From Ciborinia camelliae (Eukaryota > Ascomycota > Leotiomycetes > Helotiales > Sclerotiniaceae), in NCBI GenBank assembly GCA_025890175.1, contig JANPYM010000012.1:89785-153784 (forward strand): 64,000 nucleotides of DNA, written 5' to 3'. Position numbers and translations under genes: made by a program. Shown here one piece after another: positions 12,247 through 23,291 of the stretch (its first letter is position 1; every line of letters starts with the position of its first letter). A model generated the notes under the pieces. The model was not told the origin of the DNA. It did no database searches and worked only from the letters and a program-made list of their open reading frames with translations.

Positions 12247-13158
12247 ATGATTACCTCCAATTCCCTCCCTCTCCCCTTCTCTTCTTCCCCTCCCCCCAAA
12301 AAAGTAATTCCCTTCAATTCCCTCCAATTCCCTTCTGTCAATTCATTTTATATCCATCTACCCATTTATATTATTTCTTCTTCCCCTCTAATCTCCTCTC
12401 CTCATCTCCCAACTTCTCTTCTCTTCTTCCCCTTCCCCTCCCCCTCCTCCTCCCCTCCCCCAAAAAAAGTAATTCTCTCTAATGCCCTTCAGTCAATTCA
12501 TCTTATATCCATCTCCCCTCCCTCCATCCAACCCCCCTCTCCTTATCCCCTTCTTATCCCCTTCTTATCCCCTCCTTATCCCCTCCTTATCCCCTCCTTA
12601 TCCCCTCCTCATCCCCTCCTCATCCCCTCCTCATCCCCTTCTCATCCCCTTCTCATCCCTACCTATCTACCCCTCTACTTCCCTACCTATCTACCCCTCT
12701 CCATACCCACCTACCCACCAACCTATCTAAGATCCAACAAATAATATTCAATAAACAGATAGACAAACAAACAAACAAACAAATAAACAAATAGAGAAAC
12801 AATAAGTATTATAAAAAAACGCTTCTATTTCCCATTTCCCATTTCCCATATTATCTTTCCCATTTCCCATTTCAAATTTCATTAACTACTTACTACTATG
12901 CGTTACTAAGATAGTTAAGATAGTTAAAACTTAAGGTATATAGCTAAAATAAATAAATCGAAAGATAAACAAACAAACAGAAACCAACAAACGGATCTCC
13001 ATAAATAAAAAAAATACCCAAAAAAAACTATTCCGAATACAATATAGTATTTCCCAACAGATATCGAGCAATACAGAGCAATATGAATCAATATAGATAG
13101 GTATAGATAGGTATAGATATATAGATATATAGATATATAGATACAGACAAAAGCACCT
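12247..13158. repeat. Pyrimidine-rich low-complexity block
   Basis: Long C/T runs, with CCCCTCCTTAT and CCCCTCCTCAT units repeated at about 12540-12660. ACAA, TAGATA and TTTCCCA tracts follow. Open frames across it are artefacts of simple sequence. From 12614 onward the block is one copy of the direct duplication described separately. Confidence 0.75.
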
Positions 13159-14238
13159 ATGCGTTCAAATTTTCATCCCAAACATGTATATTATAATATA
13201 CACCATGCAAAACCCCGATTAAACCCGTTCTTTACTTTCCACTCCCCAATTCCACTCCCCACTCCCCCTTCCCCCTTCTCCTTCTCCTTCTACTTCCCCT
13301 TCCCCTTCTCCTTCCCCTTCTCCTCCCCCTCCCAACAAAAAACCACCCCCGTAAAAAACCACCAACCCCAACCCCAACCCCCCCCAAAACCAACAAACCC
13401 CCCCCCTAAAACCCCGACANNNNNNNNNNCCCTCCTCATCCCCTCCTCATCCCCTTCTCATCCCCTTCTCATCCCTACCTATCTACCCCTCTACTTCCCT
13501 ACCTATCTACCCCTCTCCATACCCACCTACCCACCAACCTATCTAAGATCCAACAAATAATATTCAATAAACAGATAGACAAACAAACAAACAAACAAAT
13601 AAACAAATAGAGAAACAATAAGTATTATAAAAAAACGCTTCTATTTCCCATTTCCCATTTCCCATATTATCTTTCCCATTTCCCATTTCAAATTTCATTA
13701 ACTACTTACTACTATGCGTTACTAAGATAGTTAAGATAGTTAAAACTTAAGGTATATAGCTAAAATAAATAAATCGAAAGATAAACAAACAAACAGAAAC
13801 CAACAAACGGATCTCCATAAATAAAAAAAATACCCAAAAAAAACTATTCCGAATACAATATAGTATTTCCCAACAGATATCGAGCAATACAGAGCAATAT
13901 GAATCAATATAGATAGGTATAGATAGGTATAGATATATAGATATATAGATATATAGATACAGACAAAAGCACCTATGCGTTCAAATTTTCATCCCAAACA
14001 TGTATATTATAATATACACCATGCAAAACCCCGATTAAACCCGTTCTTTACTTTCCACTCCCCAATTCCCACTCCCCACTCCCCCTCTTCCCCCTTCTCC
14101 TTCTCCTTCTACTTCCCCTTCCCCTTCTCCTTCCCCTTCTCCTCCCCCTCCCAACAAAAAACCACCCCCGTAAAAAACCACCAACCCCAACCCCAACCCC
14201 CCCCAAAACCAACAAACCCCCCCCCTAAAACCCCGACA
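12614..14238. repeat. ~806-bp direct duplication flanking a 10-N gap
   Basis: Bases 12614-13419 recur at 13430-14238 with a 3-nt length difference in a C/T run. The copies are separated only by the 10 N at 13420-13429. The near identity and the position exactly against the gap suggest two contig ends that overlap but were not merged. A true tandem duplication is possible. Confidence 0.85.
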
Positions 14239-15442
14239 TCTCCACCAAACTTTTCCTCTCCGGCAACCTCACCACGCGATGCCGATGAAAGAAGTCCGCC
14301 TCCCTGGGCAACCCCAGACAAACGAGCAGAAGCAGGAGACCGAAATCCTCCACCTCATCCTCGACATGCGCATCCAAGAAGTCGCGCAGGCGGTGCTTTT
14401 CCTCCGGCGGCGCCCCCGCCGTCTGCCGCGCCACCTCCACCAGGCGACAGCAGATGTTGAGCCAGCGTTCGACGTCCGCGGGTTCCGTCGTCGACGCGTG
14501 CTGGCGGAATTCGATCGCGTGTTTGAAGGGGTGCGGGGGCGGCTCCGCGAGGGATTCGATGTTGTAGCCGAGTCGGATGTCTTCATCCGTGCTGAACATC
14601 TGGACGAGTTCGTTTTTGGATTGGGCGTTGAAGATGGCGGCCAAGGAAAATCTGGGCGAGCGAGCGGGAATTTTGGTGAGGGGGCGGGTTGCTTGCAGTT
14701 TGCTTTTCCAGTTGGGATCACTGCAGCTGAAATTCTTGCCTGGTTCATAGTTCTGGTTGATGTTTGCGTGATCGCGAAGGGAATATGTTGAGGGATTATT
14801 GTGGATTCGATATGAAGGGTGACATTTCTCGAGCTGTCGTTCGAATGTGAAGATCAGTCCCATTAAGTTCTTCAAGATATCAAGAGTGAACTCTTTTTTC
14901 GCAGTCGAAACATGAATATGTAAACCACAAGATGGATTACAATTCAGCCGGTAATTTCTTGTGAGGGCGCCGATACCAGACCAGATGTGACGAACATTCC
15001 ATGGGCTAAACATAAGTGCCGGTGTACATATTTTCACCTTGTACCATTTGTAAGGATTAACTTGCGTAGAGGGGAATTGAATCGTGTCATCGTGTTTTAC
15101 TATCCATGATATATCGCTCGGGCCCGGTTCTGTATCCAGATCGCCATTTTTCCAAGCTTTATAATCTCGTTCCCGCTGAATCTGAGAGGCAACTGGACAT
15201 ACTTTGGTTTTTAATGTATTCACGATGTGCAATTGAACATTGAGTTCACGATCGATATCCGAGAGAGTGTTAGGATCTGTTGTGGGGGAATCAAGAGGGA
15301 CATCGATCGAGTATATCTGTCGACCTTCTTCCGGTTGCGGATCTTCGGTTCCTAATGGGAGAGTCGCAAGGGCGAATTCAAATTCAATTCCAAAACCCAG
15401 CCGTTCATCCCATTCAACTTCCCTGAGTTCAAAGTCTAGCAT
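14225..15442 (-). CDS. Putative amidoligase (Amidoligase_2 family)
   Basis: Intronless, 405 aa, with an ATG at 15442. The N-terminal GFGIEFEFAL (residues 16-25) supplies the metal/ATP-binding glutamates of the glutamine-synthetase-like carboxylate-amine ligase fold. NPSCGLHIHV at 169-178 and HAIEFRQHASTTEP at 308-321 are the other two signature blocks of the family. Such enzymes are predicted to form amide bonds between a carboxylate and an amine; fungal substrates are unknown. The C-terminal 60 residues are Leu/Arg-rich. The last 14 nt of the gene, including the stop, lie within the second copy of the adjacent duplication, so the same tail end occurs at the gap edge. Family assignment is strong. 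Confidence 0.87.
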   Translation of the reverse strand: MLDFELREVEWDERLGFGIEFEFALATLPLGTEDPQPEEGRQIYSIDVPLDSPTTDPNTLSDIDRELNVQLHIVNTLKTKVCPVASQIQRERDYKAWKNGDLDTEPGPSDISWIVKHDDTIQFPSTQVNPYKWYKVKICTPALMFSPWNVRHIWSGIGALTRNYRLNCNPSCGLHIHVSTAKKEFTLDILKNLMGLIFTFERQLEKCHPSYRIHNNPSTYSLRDHANINQNYEPGKNFSCSDPNWKSKLQATRPLTKIPARSPRFSLAAIFNAQSKNELVQMFSTDEDIRLGYNIESLAEPPPHPFKHAIEFRQHASTTEPADVERWLNICCRLVEVARQTAGAPPEEKHRLRDFLDAHVEDEVEDFGLLLLLVCLGLPREADFFHRHRVVRLPERKSLVEMSGF

Positions 15443-15844
15443 AATTATAGCACCTTGAGCTCAAGGTATAGCATAATTATAATACCTTTCTTCCCCGATG
15501 AGAAGGCGATGGGCTCTGATATAGGAATTTGAGCAGCGATAATAATTTCGTTTCTTTTTTTCCCTGATGCTTCTAGAGAGATCTCTTGATTGGATAATTG
15601 TGTAGAGGACAAAGAAATCATTGGTTGCACCTAAATGACAAAGAACAGCTAAGACGATTTGGAACTCACCCTTTATACACTCCAAACATCAATGGAAATG
15701 GACAATGTCTACCCCATGGAATAAAGTACGAAGTGTTCCGGACCAATAGAGAGAGTCGTTTCCAGGTAGAGAAAGAAAATAGAACAGAATAGACACATTG
15801 ACCCTTATTAACACCGAGACAAATGAGTTAAATTTCATTTCACA
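15443..15844. other. Short intergenic region between two minus-strand genes
   Basis: No gene seen. A near repeat of AGCATAATTATA with CACCTTGAGCTCAAGGT lies at 15438-15482; the CACCTTGAGCTCAAGGT part is a near-perfect palindrome about 10-25 bp upstream of the amidoligase ATG. Confidence 0.45.
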
Positions 15845-17587
15845 TCATGCGGTAATTGTTTTACCTCCTGTGCTAGGAGGTGGCGGTCTCTGGTCCTCCA
15901 CCTCCCCAATTCTCCTTTCGGGTAGAACGTCCTTTGCCCTCCTTATCCTGTCACTTACTACGCTCTCCTCGGCCTCCCATCGTCCAGTTGTCTCTACCTT
16001 TCCTCCAAATCCTAACCATCCACTCTTAACACTTTCTCCATTGCTCTTCTTCAACCTCTCTTCCTTCACTAAATTTCCAACCATCTTCTGCCAATTGCCT
16101 AATCCGACTTCTAGACATGACTTGCAGACCTTCTTCGATTCCTTATCTAAACCTCTCCTCTTCCTTAATTCTACCTCCGATATATCAACCGCCTCCCTCG
16201 TCCATGCTAGGCCATCTTCTTTACTTTTTAGGTCGTCGTTAGAGGTGTAAAGAATCTCTCCGATATATGTCATTAGGATCGCTTCTTCGCAGAGTTCTTT
16301 GGGATTACGGAAAGGTGAGGATGTTCCATCGGAGGGAGCGGGTGGATAAGCGGGTGGCGAGAGGGTTTCGCAGAGAAATTTCCATACAGACTTCCACATT
16401 GGTGGTTCTTCATCCTCTGTGATGAGGGTATCAATCATATATTCCTTTGGAGCTGGAAGATTCTTCCTCGCCCGGAGAATCGAAATAAAGATGGGGAGAG
16501 ATTTCGAGATATTAGAATTCCTCGCATGGTGGATTGCAAGTGCCGTGCTTGTATTCAATAGATTTTCAGATGGTGGGCCTGCATTCGTATTTAATGTATG
16601 GGTTTTAGGATCGATCAATGAAGATGAAGGGTCAGAAGAGGTCGATATGTCGATGGCCCATTTGTACATTTCCATGGCAGCTTCTGGAGTTTTCTTGAAG
16701 TCCAACCAAGCAGCATATGCCAAAGCTGCATCCACCCTCTGCTTTTCCGTAAATCCTTTCGTGGTGAGAATGCGCATATAGAATTTTTCCGGTGGATCGT
16801 ATGCCTTTACACAGTTTTCTTCTTTCGGTGGAGGAGGTGAACCAACTTTGATTGGTTTAGGTTTGGGATTCGATGGACCGCGCATTTGGTTTTTGGGGAA
16901 CCATATATCTCTCGTGGTATCATTGACCCAATCGTCCAGATGTTCTGCTGTATTTGCTGCTCCCATCAATACCCCATAATATGCTCTTCTCCATTCCTCT
17001 GACTTTTTGGTAATATCATAGCCAGCTTTGCCCACTCCCGCAACCAAGATACCTCCCTCATCCTGTTCTTCTATATCCTTTCCATCAAGTTTCGGATCCT
17101 CTAACCTCTCCAAAAGCTCCCCATACCCTATTCCTAAATTCTGCCAATTGACAGGAATTAATCTCTCAACCCCTTCTTCCCCTTCCTCATTATCCATAGT
17201 CATCCTATAAATAACCCTCGTCCTCCATCTCCATTCTCCCGGACTGGGAAATTGATGATTGAGCCATTCTTGATGAATTCCCCACGCCACAAATAAGAAC
17301 AAATTAACACCGACATATATGAAGATTATATATTTCCCGGCTTTGATGAATTCGGATTTGAGCCATTTCTTGGTTTCGGTGGAAATATATCTGGCGACAG
17401 GAGGTTTGCGATGGGTAGAGGAAAGGTAAGGGAATTGAGGACGAGGGGTTGGACGGCGAAAGGTGTGAGAGAGAGATTGAGAGAAACCTGGGTTGAGACT
17501 TTGTGTGAAGAAACGTGGGGAGGGAGAATTGGGTGGACGTAAGGGACGGAGAAGAGGTATTCTACGTAATGGCAGACGTGGTCGCAT
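15845..17587 (-). CDS. Conserved fungal mitochondrial membrane protein of unknown function
   Basis: Intronless, 580 aa, with an ATG at 17587. The first 70 residues are very rich in Arg, Pro and Ser with almost no acidic residues (start MRPRLPLRRIPLLRPLRPP), which is a mitochondrial presequence. One transmembrane helix follows at about 86-104 (YIIFIYVGVNLFLFVAWGI). The remaining 470 residues are soluble, probably in the matrix or the intermembrane space. They include an alanine-rich helical stretch (RVDAALAYAAWLDFKKTPEAA) that resembles a tetratricopeptide-like repeat pair. I do not recognise a named ortholog and give no function. The clean frame, targeting signal and single helix make it a real gene. 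Confidence 0.8.
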   Translation of the reverse strand: MRPRLPLRRIPLLRPLRPPNSPSPRFFTQSLNPGFSQSLSHTFRRPTPRPQFPYLSSTHRKPPVARYISTETKKWLKSEFIKAGKYIIFIYVGVNLFLFVAWGIHQEWLNHQFPSPGEWRWRTRVIYRMTMDNEEGEEGVERLIPVNWQNLGIGYGELLERLEDPKLDGKDIEEQDEGGILVAGVGKAGYDITKKSEEWRRAYYGVLMGAANTAEHLDDWVNDTTRDIWFPKNQMRGPSNPKPKPIKVGSPPPPKEENCVKAYDPPEKFYMRILTTKGFTEKQRVDAALAYAAWLDFKKTPEAAMEMYKWAIDISTSSDPSSSLIDPKTHTLNTNAGPPSENLLNTSTALAIHHARNSNISKSLPIFISILRARKNLPAPKEYMIDTLITEDEEPPMWKSVWKFLCETLSPPAYPPAPSDGTSSPFRNPKELCEEAILMTYIGEILYTSNDDLKSKEDGLAWTREAVDISEVELRKRRGLDKESKKVCKSCLEVGLGNWQKMVGNLVKEERLKKSNGESVKSGWLGFGGKVETTGRWEAEESVVSDRIRRAKDVLPERRIGEVEDQRPPPPSTGGKTITA

Positions 17588-18388
17588 TGTGAAATGTAAA
17601 GAATTATGAATTGGTGAAATTTGATGAGGATTTGGAAATATTGAAGTAGCCTTACATACCCAGGCAACCTTACGACGGGAGTATTGGATGGATTAAACTT
17701 TCTGGTTTTCGGTCGCAAGTTTTTCCAGCCGGTTTTGAAGTTTGTATGGAGAGAGTATCTAATCGTCGGGTAAGGTTTCATAGAACAACAAGAAAGTTGA
17801 ATATTACGATAATTCATTGGATGACAGCGTCATTTATGTATGTTTCCTAATTAGGTAAATATATTATATGATATGAGAATATCATAGGTAGGTAGGTAGG
17901 TAGGTAGCCTTGCAGGATAAAAAACTTATTGCACTTATTGATACACTTCCATCCATCCTTCTCTCCAAACACCAACACAAACAGCAAACTACCGCAACCT
18001 ACCATGGTACACAAATACAAACATTTGATATGGATGGATAGGATATCAAGATGATATACCAATAGATAAATGAGACGACATTTCAAAGTTGAATACTTCT
18101 CTTTTCTTTTCAAATATCCATTTCATTTGATTGGCATTTGATTGGTTTAAGAATTATAAATTCACTTCTACAGTGATTTATCTTCAATTTTAACCTTTAC
18201 TCATTCACTCACTGGCTTTTCTACAACCCCTCCTCTCCTCTCCTCTCGTGACTTTTACCATACCATACCATCCCAACCATCTTCTTGACTGATCACTTCA
18301 TCAACTCCACCTCACTCTGAGTAACTGACCTCAACCTTCAACTCAATCCAACGATTCCTAGGTAGTATTCTTCAAGAAACACCTCAAC
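17588..18388. other. Divergent promoter region
   Basis: This lies between two divergently transcribed genes. It has a GGTAGGTAGG tract near 17888 and C/T-rich tracts (CTCCTCTCCTCTC) near 18230, typical of fungal 5' flanks. No gene seen. Confidence 0.5.
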
Positions 18389-19725
18389 ATGTTTCGTCGA
18401 CTTCCATCAGGTCTTCCCAAAGATCCCAAATTTGAACCTACCCTCGATGGACTGGGGTATGTATTGATTGATCCTCAACTTTCGATCCATGAATCCAACC
18501 AAGCCTGAGAAGTGTTCTAACGAAGCGATGCTCAGATATTTCATCAACGAGAAAGATGAAATCCGATCGATCGAGAATCCCAAGGCGTACTTCAAATTCT
18601 TCCTCACCAAGAATGATCGCTACAATCAAGTTCAACGCGAAGCGATGAACCGTTGGTTCCCCCTTTCCCATCTACAGCATCTCAATGAAACTGACACGAA
18701 ATTCAGATGCGATCCGCGATATAGTCATGGAACGACTTCTCAAACTTGACCTCAAGAAGATCCTCGTTCCGCTCAATGTCCCCGAGACTTCTCCCCACAC
18801 ACATATCCTAACATCCTCCAACCTATCCACGGCTTCTCGCGTCATCGTCCTCTTCTACGAACCCAAAGATGACATTGGAGTTTTGGCTCATCGGATGCTG
18901 GGTGGCGCAGGGGGAATCGACCATGGTTCTGCCGTTAACATGATCAAGTACATTCAAGAGAAAGGTGCATCACCATGCGAATCCGAGCCGCCAGCCATCA
19001 TCCTCGCCAACATGGGTCAACTCTTCTGGTACCGACGTGGCCAAAAACCCGTCACCCTCATGACATGGTCCGCCTTACCCCAAGCAAGTTGCGTCGAGAA
19101 AACCATGCGCCTCGATGCGATGAAAAACACCATCCCCGAAAATCGTGACACGGACGAACACATCGCTTATATCTTCAACCACGTCATTGCCGAGCGGATG
19201 CCCCAGATCGCCAAGATCGACGTCATCGGGGTCTCGGAAGGTGCCATGGGCGTCGCGCGTTTCTTGGACCAGGTGCACAATTGGACCCGATGGGGATCGC
19301 GCATGCAAGCCTTCGCGGCGCTAGCGACGTGGTGGCATTCCATCGATTGCAAGAATCCTCTCTTCCTCGCATGGTTGCAGGCGCGCGGTCGTGTGTACGC
19401 GACCTCTCCCGAACCAGCCGGTACCTACCTCGCCGGGCCCGAAGGAAATCGACATTTCCCCGCCTTTGGATGTCCGATTTTTAGCCTGAGCGAGCCTTAT
19501 TACACCGAATGTCTCCTGCCTAAAGGCTACCACACGGTGATCGACTTCTTTCACGAGGTTGCGGATGGGGATGCGCAAGGGGGAGAGTATGTCAATCCCA
19601 CGTTTGTGAGGGTGGATGATGGGGAGGCGGATGATGAGGATATGGGATTTGGGGATGAGGGATTCGGCGATGAGGAAAGAGGCGATGGAGTGGAGCTGAA
19701 GATTGAGAATGGAGATCGGGCATAG
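18389..19725 (+). CDS. Arb2-domain protein
   Basis: Three exons: 18389..18456, 18536..18651 and 18707..19725, giving 400 aa. The second donor (GTTGGT) is weak, but its phase, its CTGAC branch site and the protein alignment fit. After splicing the protein reads GLGYFINEKDEIRSI early. It then carries the Arb2 domain: GGIDHGSAVNMIKYI, IILANMGQLFWYRRG, TWSALPQ and KIDVIGVSEGAMGVARFL. The G-V-S-E-G at 236-240 is a GxSxG nucleophile-elbow pattern, consistent with the alpha/beta-hydrolase-like fold of this family. Fission yeast Arb2 belongs to the Argonaute chaperone complex, and the same domain ends HDA1/Clr3 deacetylases, so a chromatin or small-RNA role is possible but inferred. The C-terminus is highly acidic. 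Confidence 0.85.
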
Positions 19726-21019
19726 GTAGTCATAGTCATAGTCATATGAACCCACCCATCCAGATAAATAAATAAATGCATGCATGCATGCATGCATGCA
19801 GCTGGAGAACAATACCCAGATAAGATAGTAGTAGCGCGTGCAGGAATCCACAAACACAAAACGCTTTCTTTCCGATCTTCAAAAACCGTCACTCGTTCGA
19901 TCCAACTTTGCTTTGCTTTGAATGGAATGATTCTCTCAATTCTTAAACTTTAGTGTATCAAACTTTAGTGTATCAAGATACCTAGGTAAAGAGGGTTTGT
20001 AGTATCAGGTATCAGGTATCCAGGTGGGGTTATAAGTTAATTAATCATTTCCAATTATCCATCCAAATCAGTGAAGTTCATTTTTATATACCTACCTACC
20101 TACCTACCCACCTACCTACCTACCTACCTACCTACCCACCTACGAACATACCGATTTAATATTAATATTAATATGCTATGCGCATATACGCATATACGCA
20201 TATACCTACCGAGGTTTGAGATATCATATTGTCTACCTATTCAATCCGTGGTGAGGTGGGTGGGTGGGTGGTACGATGAATTGAAGTAGGTAGCCACCAG
20301 ACCAGACCAGATCAGACCAGACCAGACCAGACCAGAGCAAGCGAATTCTTTCCCAAATCTCCAGCTTCATGGATTCTATTCTATTCAGATCCCTTAGAAC
20401 CTTTATAACAAAAACGAACTCTCATGACGAACTCTCATAACAAACTCTCATAACAAACTCTCATAACAAACTCTTATGACAAACTTTTATAACGAACTCT
20501 TATAACAAACTCTCATATAGGTAGGCAAGAGAATAATAATAATAAAAATAATCATAAGAAATCGAGTATCTTAAATCTTCATTCATTATATCTTCCATCT
20601 CCCATCGACGCGACGCCCTCGACCAGCCAAGCCAGCTTCTCCCGTCCCGCTTGGGAATTAACTTCTTACCTACCTAACCATAGATAGTACCGGTACGGAC
20701 GAGGCAATGGAAGCTTATTAGATAGGTAGGTAGCTTCATCGCATCCCCACACCTGGATCTGGATGTGTTATGGCTGACTACGTACCAACCGGTCCAACCG
20801 GTCCAACTCCTCATTATTTCTCTATGGGTGCCTAGGTAGGTAGGTATTCGTACATTCGTCATGCGAGGGCCAATTTCCTCGACGCTCCATCTATCGCTGG
20901 CCCATCCATCCATCCAATATAAGTAGATAGATAATCTCTCTTCTAAACGCATGAACGCTCCATCACCGCATTTGAACATAACAACCAACCAACCACCGTT
21001 CGTTTGTTCGTTTGTTCGT
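19726..21019. other. Intergenic, microsatellite-rich
   Basis: Contains GCAT repeats (about 19776-19800), ACCT repeats (about 20089-20145), CATATACG repeats near 20180, ACCAG repeats near 20300, and a run of about seven imperfect 16-17 bp units of the type AACTCTCATAACAAA (20415-20520). No gene seen. Confidence 0.6.
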
Positions 21020-21792
21020 TTACCAACTCGCCTTCTTTACACCCGGTAAATCTCCAGATAACGCATTCATTCGGAAGTTATACTGTAATCCCACGTAGGT
21101 TATGATCAGCCGAGTTCTTCCTATCTATCCATCTACCCCATTCATTCATTCATCCATCCCCCTTCGATCCCCCTTCCATCCTTCTTCCCACCTTCCTTCA
21201 ATCCAATCCAATCCAATCCAATCCGTAGCGTATGATAGTTTTACGAAGCCCGCCAGCCATCTATCCGCCCGAAAACAAAAAAAAAAACAAAAAAAAAACA
21301 GCACAGCACAGCACATACCCTCGACATCTTAAAATCCCTCAGGATACCTCGACCCTTGCCCCCCAAGATACAGCGATTGCGGATCTGCGTGGGCCGCGTG
21401 TAGCAGTGCATCTGCGTGAGTTCGAGCTGGGCTTGGAAGCGCGTGCGCGGCGGGAGCGAGAGGTTGCGGATTATGTAGCGGAGGGCTTGTCTGGAGTGGT
21501 GGGGGGTGATGGGTTAGTTGGGTTTTTTGTATTTTTTTGTTTTTTGGTGAGTGAGTGAGTGATTGGAATTGCAATGAGAACTTGAATGAGAATTGGAATT
21601 GCAATTGGAATTGGAATGTGCCGGATAATAGAACGAGGACTCGCGAAGATGCGAATGAGAATTTATGGTAAAGACTATATCATACCTTTCCGTCTCATGC
21701 TCAGCGTATACTTGTCGCTTGGTGTGATCGCGGATTACTTTGATGTTGATGAAACAACCGAGATCGAGCTTCTTGGCTCGAAACATGGACAT
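21020..21792 (-). CDS. MRP2: Mitochondrial small-subunit ribosomal protein uS14m
   Basis: Three small exons: 21792..21686, 21490..21319 and 21082..21020, giving 113 aa. Exon 1 encodes MSMFRAKKLDLGCF and RDHTKRQVYAEHE. Exon 2 gives RQALRYIIRNLSLPPRTRFQ, then QMHCYTRPTQIRNRC and GGKGRGILRDFK. Exon 3 ends LPGVKKASW, the near-invariant C-terminus of uS14. The N-terminal start and the cysteine-poor core fit the mitochondrial, zinc-free form. It sits in the 37S subunit near the decoding head. All introns are GT-AG and the phases agree. The second intron is long for this window (236 nt) and holds simple-sequence DNA. The symbol MRP2 follows the yeast ortholog. Confidence 0.93.
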
Positions 21793-23249
21793 CTTGAGGA
21801 TGGTGGTCTGGTCTTGCTTGAATGGTGAGTGATTGTTGGAGTTGGAGTTGGAGTTGAATGTAAATCGATCTACTAGCTTCAATTCCAGGTTGGGCGAATT
21901 GGAAAAATTGTTTATGCCTTACGAGTCAGGTTTACGATTACAAATTTTGGAATTGGCCGGGTGGGCATGAATGCACAGGCGTGTATGGAGGCAGTACAAA
22001 TGGAACCTTATCCATCTTCTGAAAATTATTCTTCATCAAGGAACTTGACAACACCATTTTCGAATATCAAATATATGGATGGATGGCTATAATCTAATTG
22101 AACCTTCGTTAAGAACAAGGGAATGCTAATCCAATTCAATCTTTTTCGTTTTTTGATTCGAGGTGATTTTGTCAAACACATTCATTCATTACCTTACCAT
22201 TGGAAATATCTTATATCAATCCACACCAATATCTTTGATAAATATCTCTGATATATAATTCATGGAGGAAGGGTAGAGGAAGGGTAGAGGAAGGAAGAAG
22301 TCTTCCTCCTATCTCAATGATTCATGAAAGAAGGAATCTTCCTCCTATCCCCATGAATTGAATCCAGTTCTTTACCTAAATATCTTATATACCCAGAGTA
22401 GTAAAAACTCAAAAGTCATGACATTTCCCATTCTTCCTGAAATATTACATCTCGCCAATCGAGAAATTTCTTTCATCTTTTTATCAATTGAGCTATGTAC
22501 TTCCGTGCAGGACCAAACCTCACGGCTATCTTTGCCTCGCTACCTACTTCCTTGGTTTTTGGAGGCCAGAAATCGATTACCTAGTATCTTTGCAATTGTT
22601 ACCTAGGTACCTCTATGATGCCGTGATTTGGAATCTTAGATGTTCCTTTCTTCCGGATCGGTTTATGAAGAATGCGATTTACCAATTGAGTAGGTATCTA
22701 TCATACAATGATAATGAAGGAACACCCCAATCCTCGATTCTTCGGGATTCAACCTTGAATTTCTGTGCAATTTATCAATGATATTAGATGATATTAGATG
22801 ATATTTTTATTGCCGCAATATGTTAAGGATTAGAACTCGAAAGGTGGAGACTTCCCTTTGAAAGAGATAATATTGTTTTAGAATGGTTTCATTCAATGGT
22901 ATATATTAACCTCCTTTGGATCTCCCCCTGCTAATGCGTCCTCTGGATTAAACCCAATCAATACATCATCCTAATAAAAAGTCTACATCCAACGGTCCTA
23001 ACCTCAACTCATATCATCCTTCTTTAAATTATCCTCAACCACAACCCCCAAATGCCCAAGAAGTTTTATCCAAAAATAAATATACACTGCCTCCTCTAAA
23101 TCAAACCCGATTCTCCCCCCCCCCCCCGATACAACACCTACATCCAACACTCCTAACTCCAATTTATATCATCCTCAACCACTACTTCCAAATATTAAGA
23201 AAGTTTTGTTTAAAGATGATTATAAAATACCTCCTTGAGATCAAATTCG

Positions 23250-23291
<42 letters not shown>

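Noticed and set aside
12247..12744. 165-codon frame of Pro/Ser/Leu
   Set aside because: It follows C/T simple repeats and reads open in more than one frame, so it is a composition artefact.
13159..14460. Two Pro-rich frames beginning MRSNFHPKHVYY
   Set aside because: They are the same stretch seen twice because of the duplication around the gap. They run into simple sequence or antisense to the amidoligase.
14279..14791. 170-codon plus-strand frame
   Set aside because: Shadow of the amidoligase gene on the opposite strand, open because of high GC content.
20071..20289. 72-codon frame with YLPTYLPTYLPT
   Set aside because: It is translation of the ACCT microsatellite.
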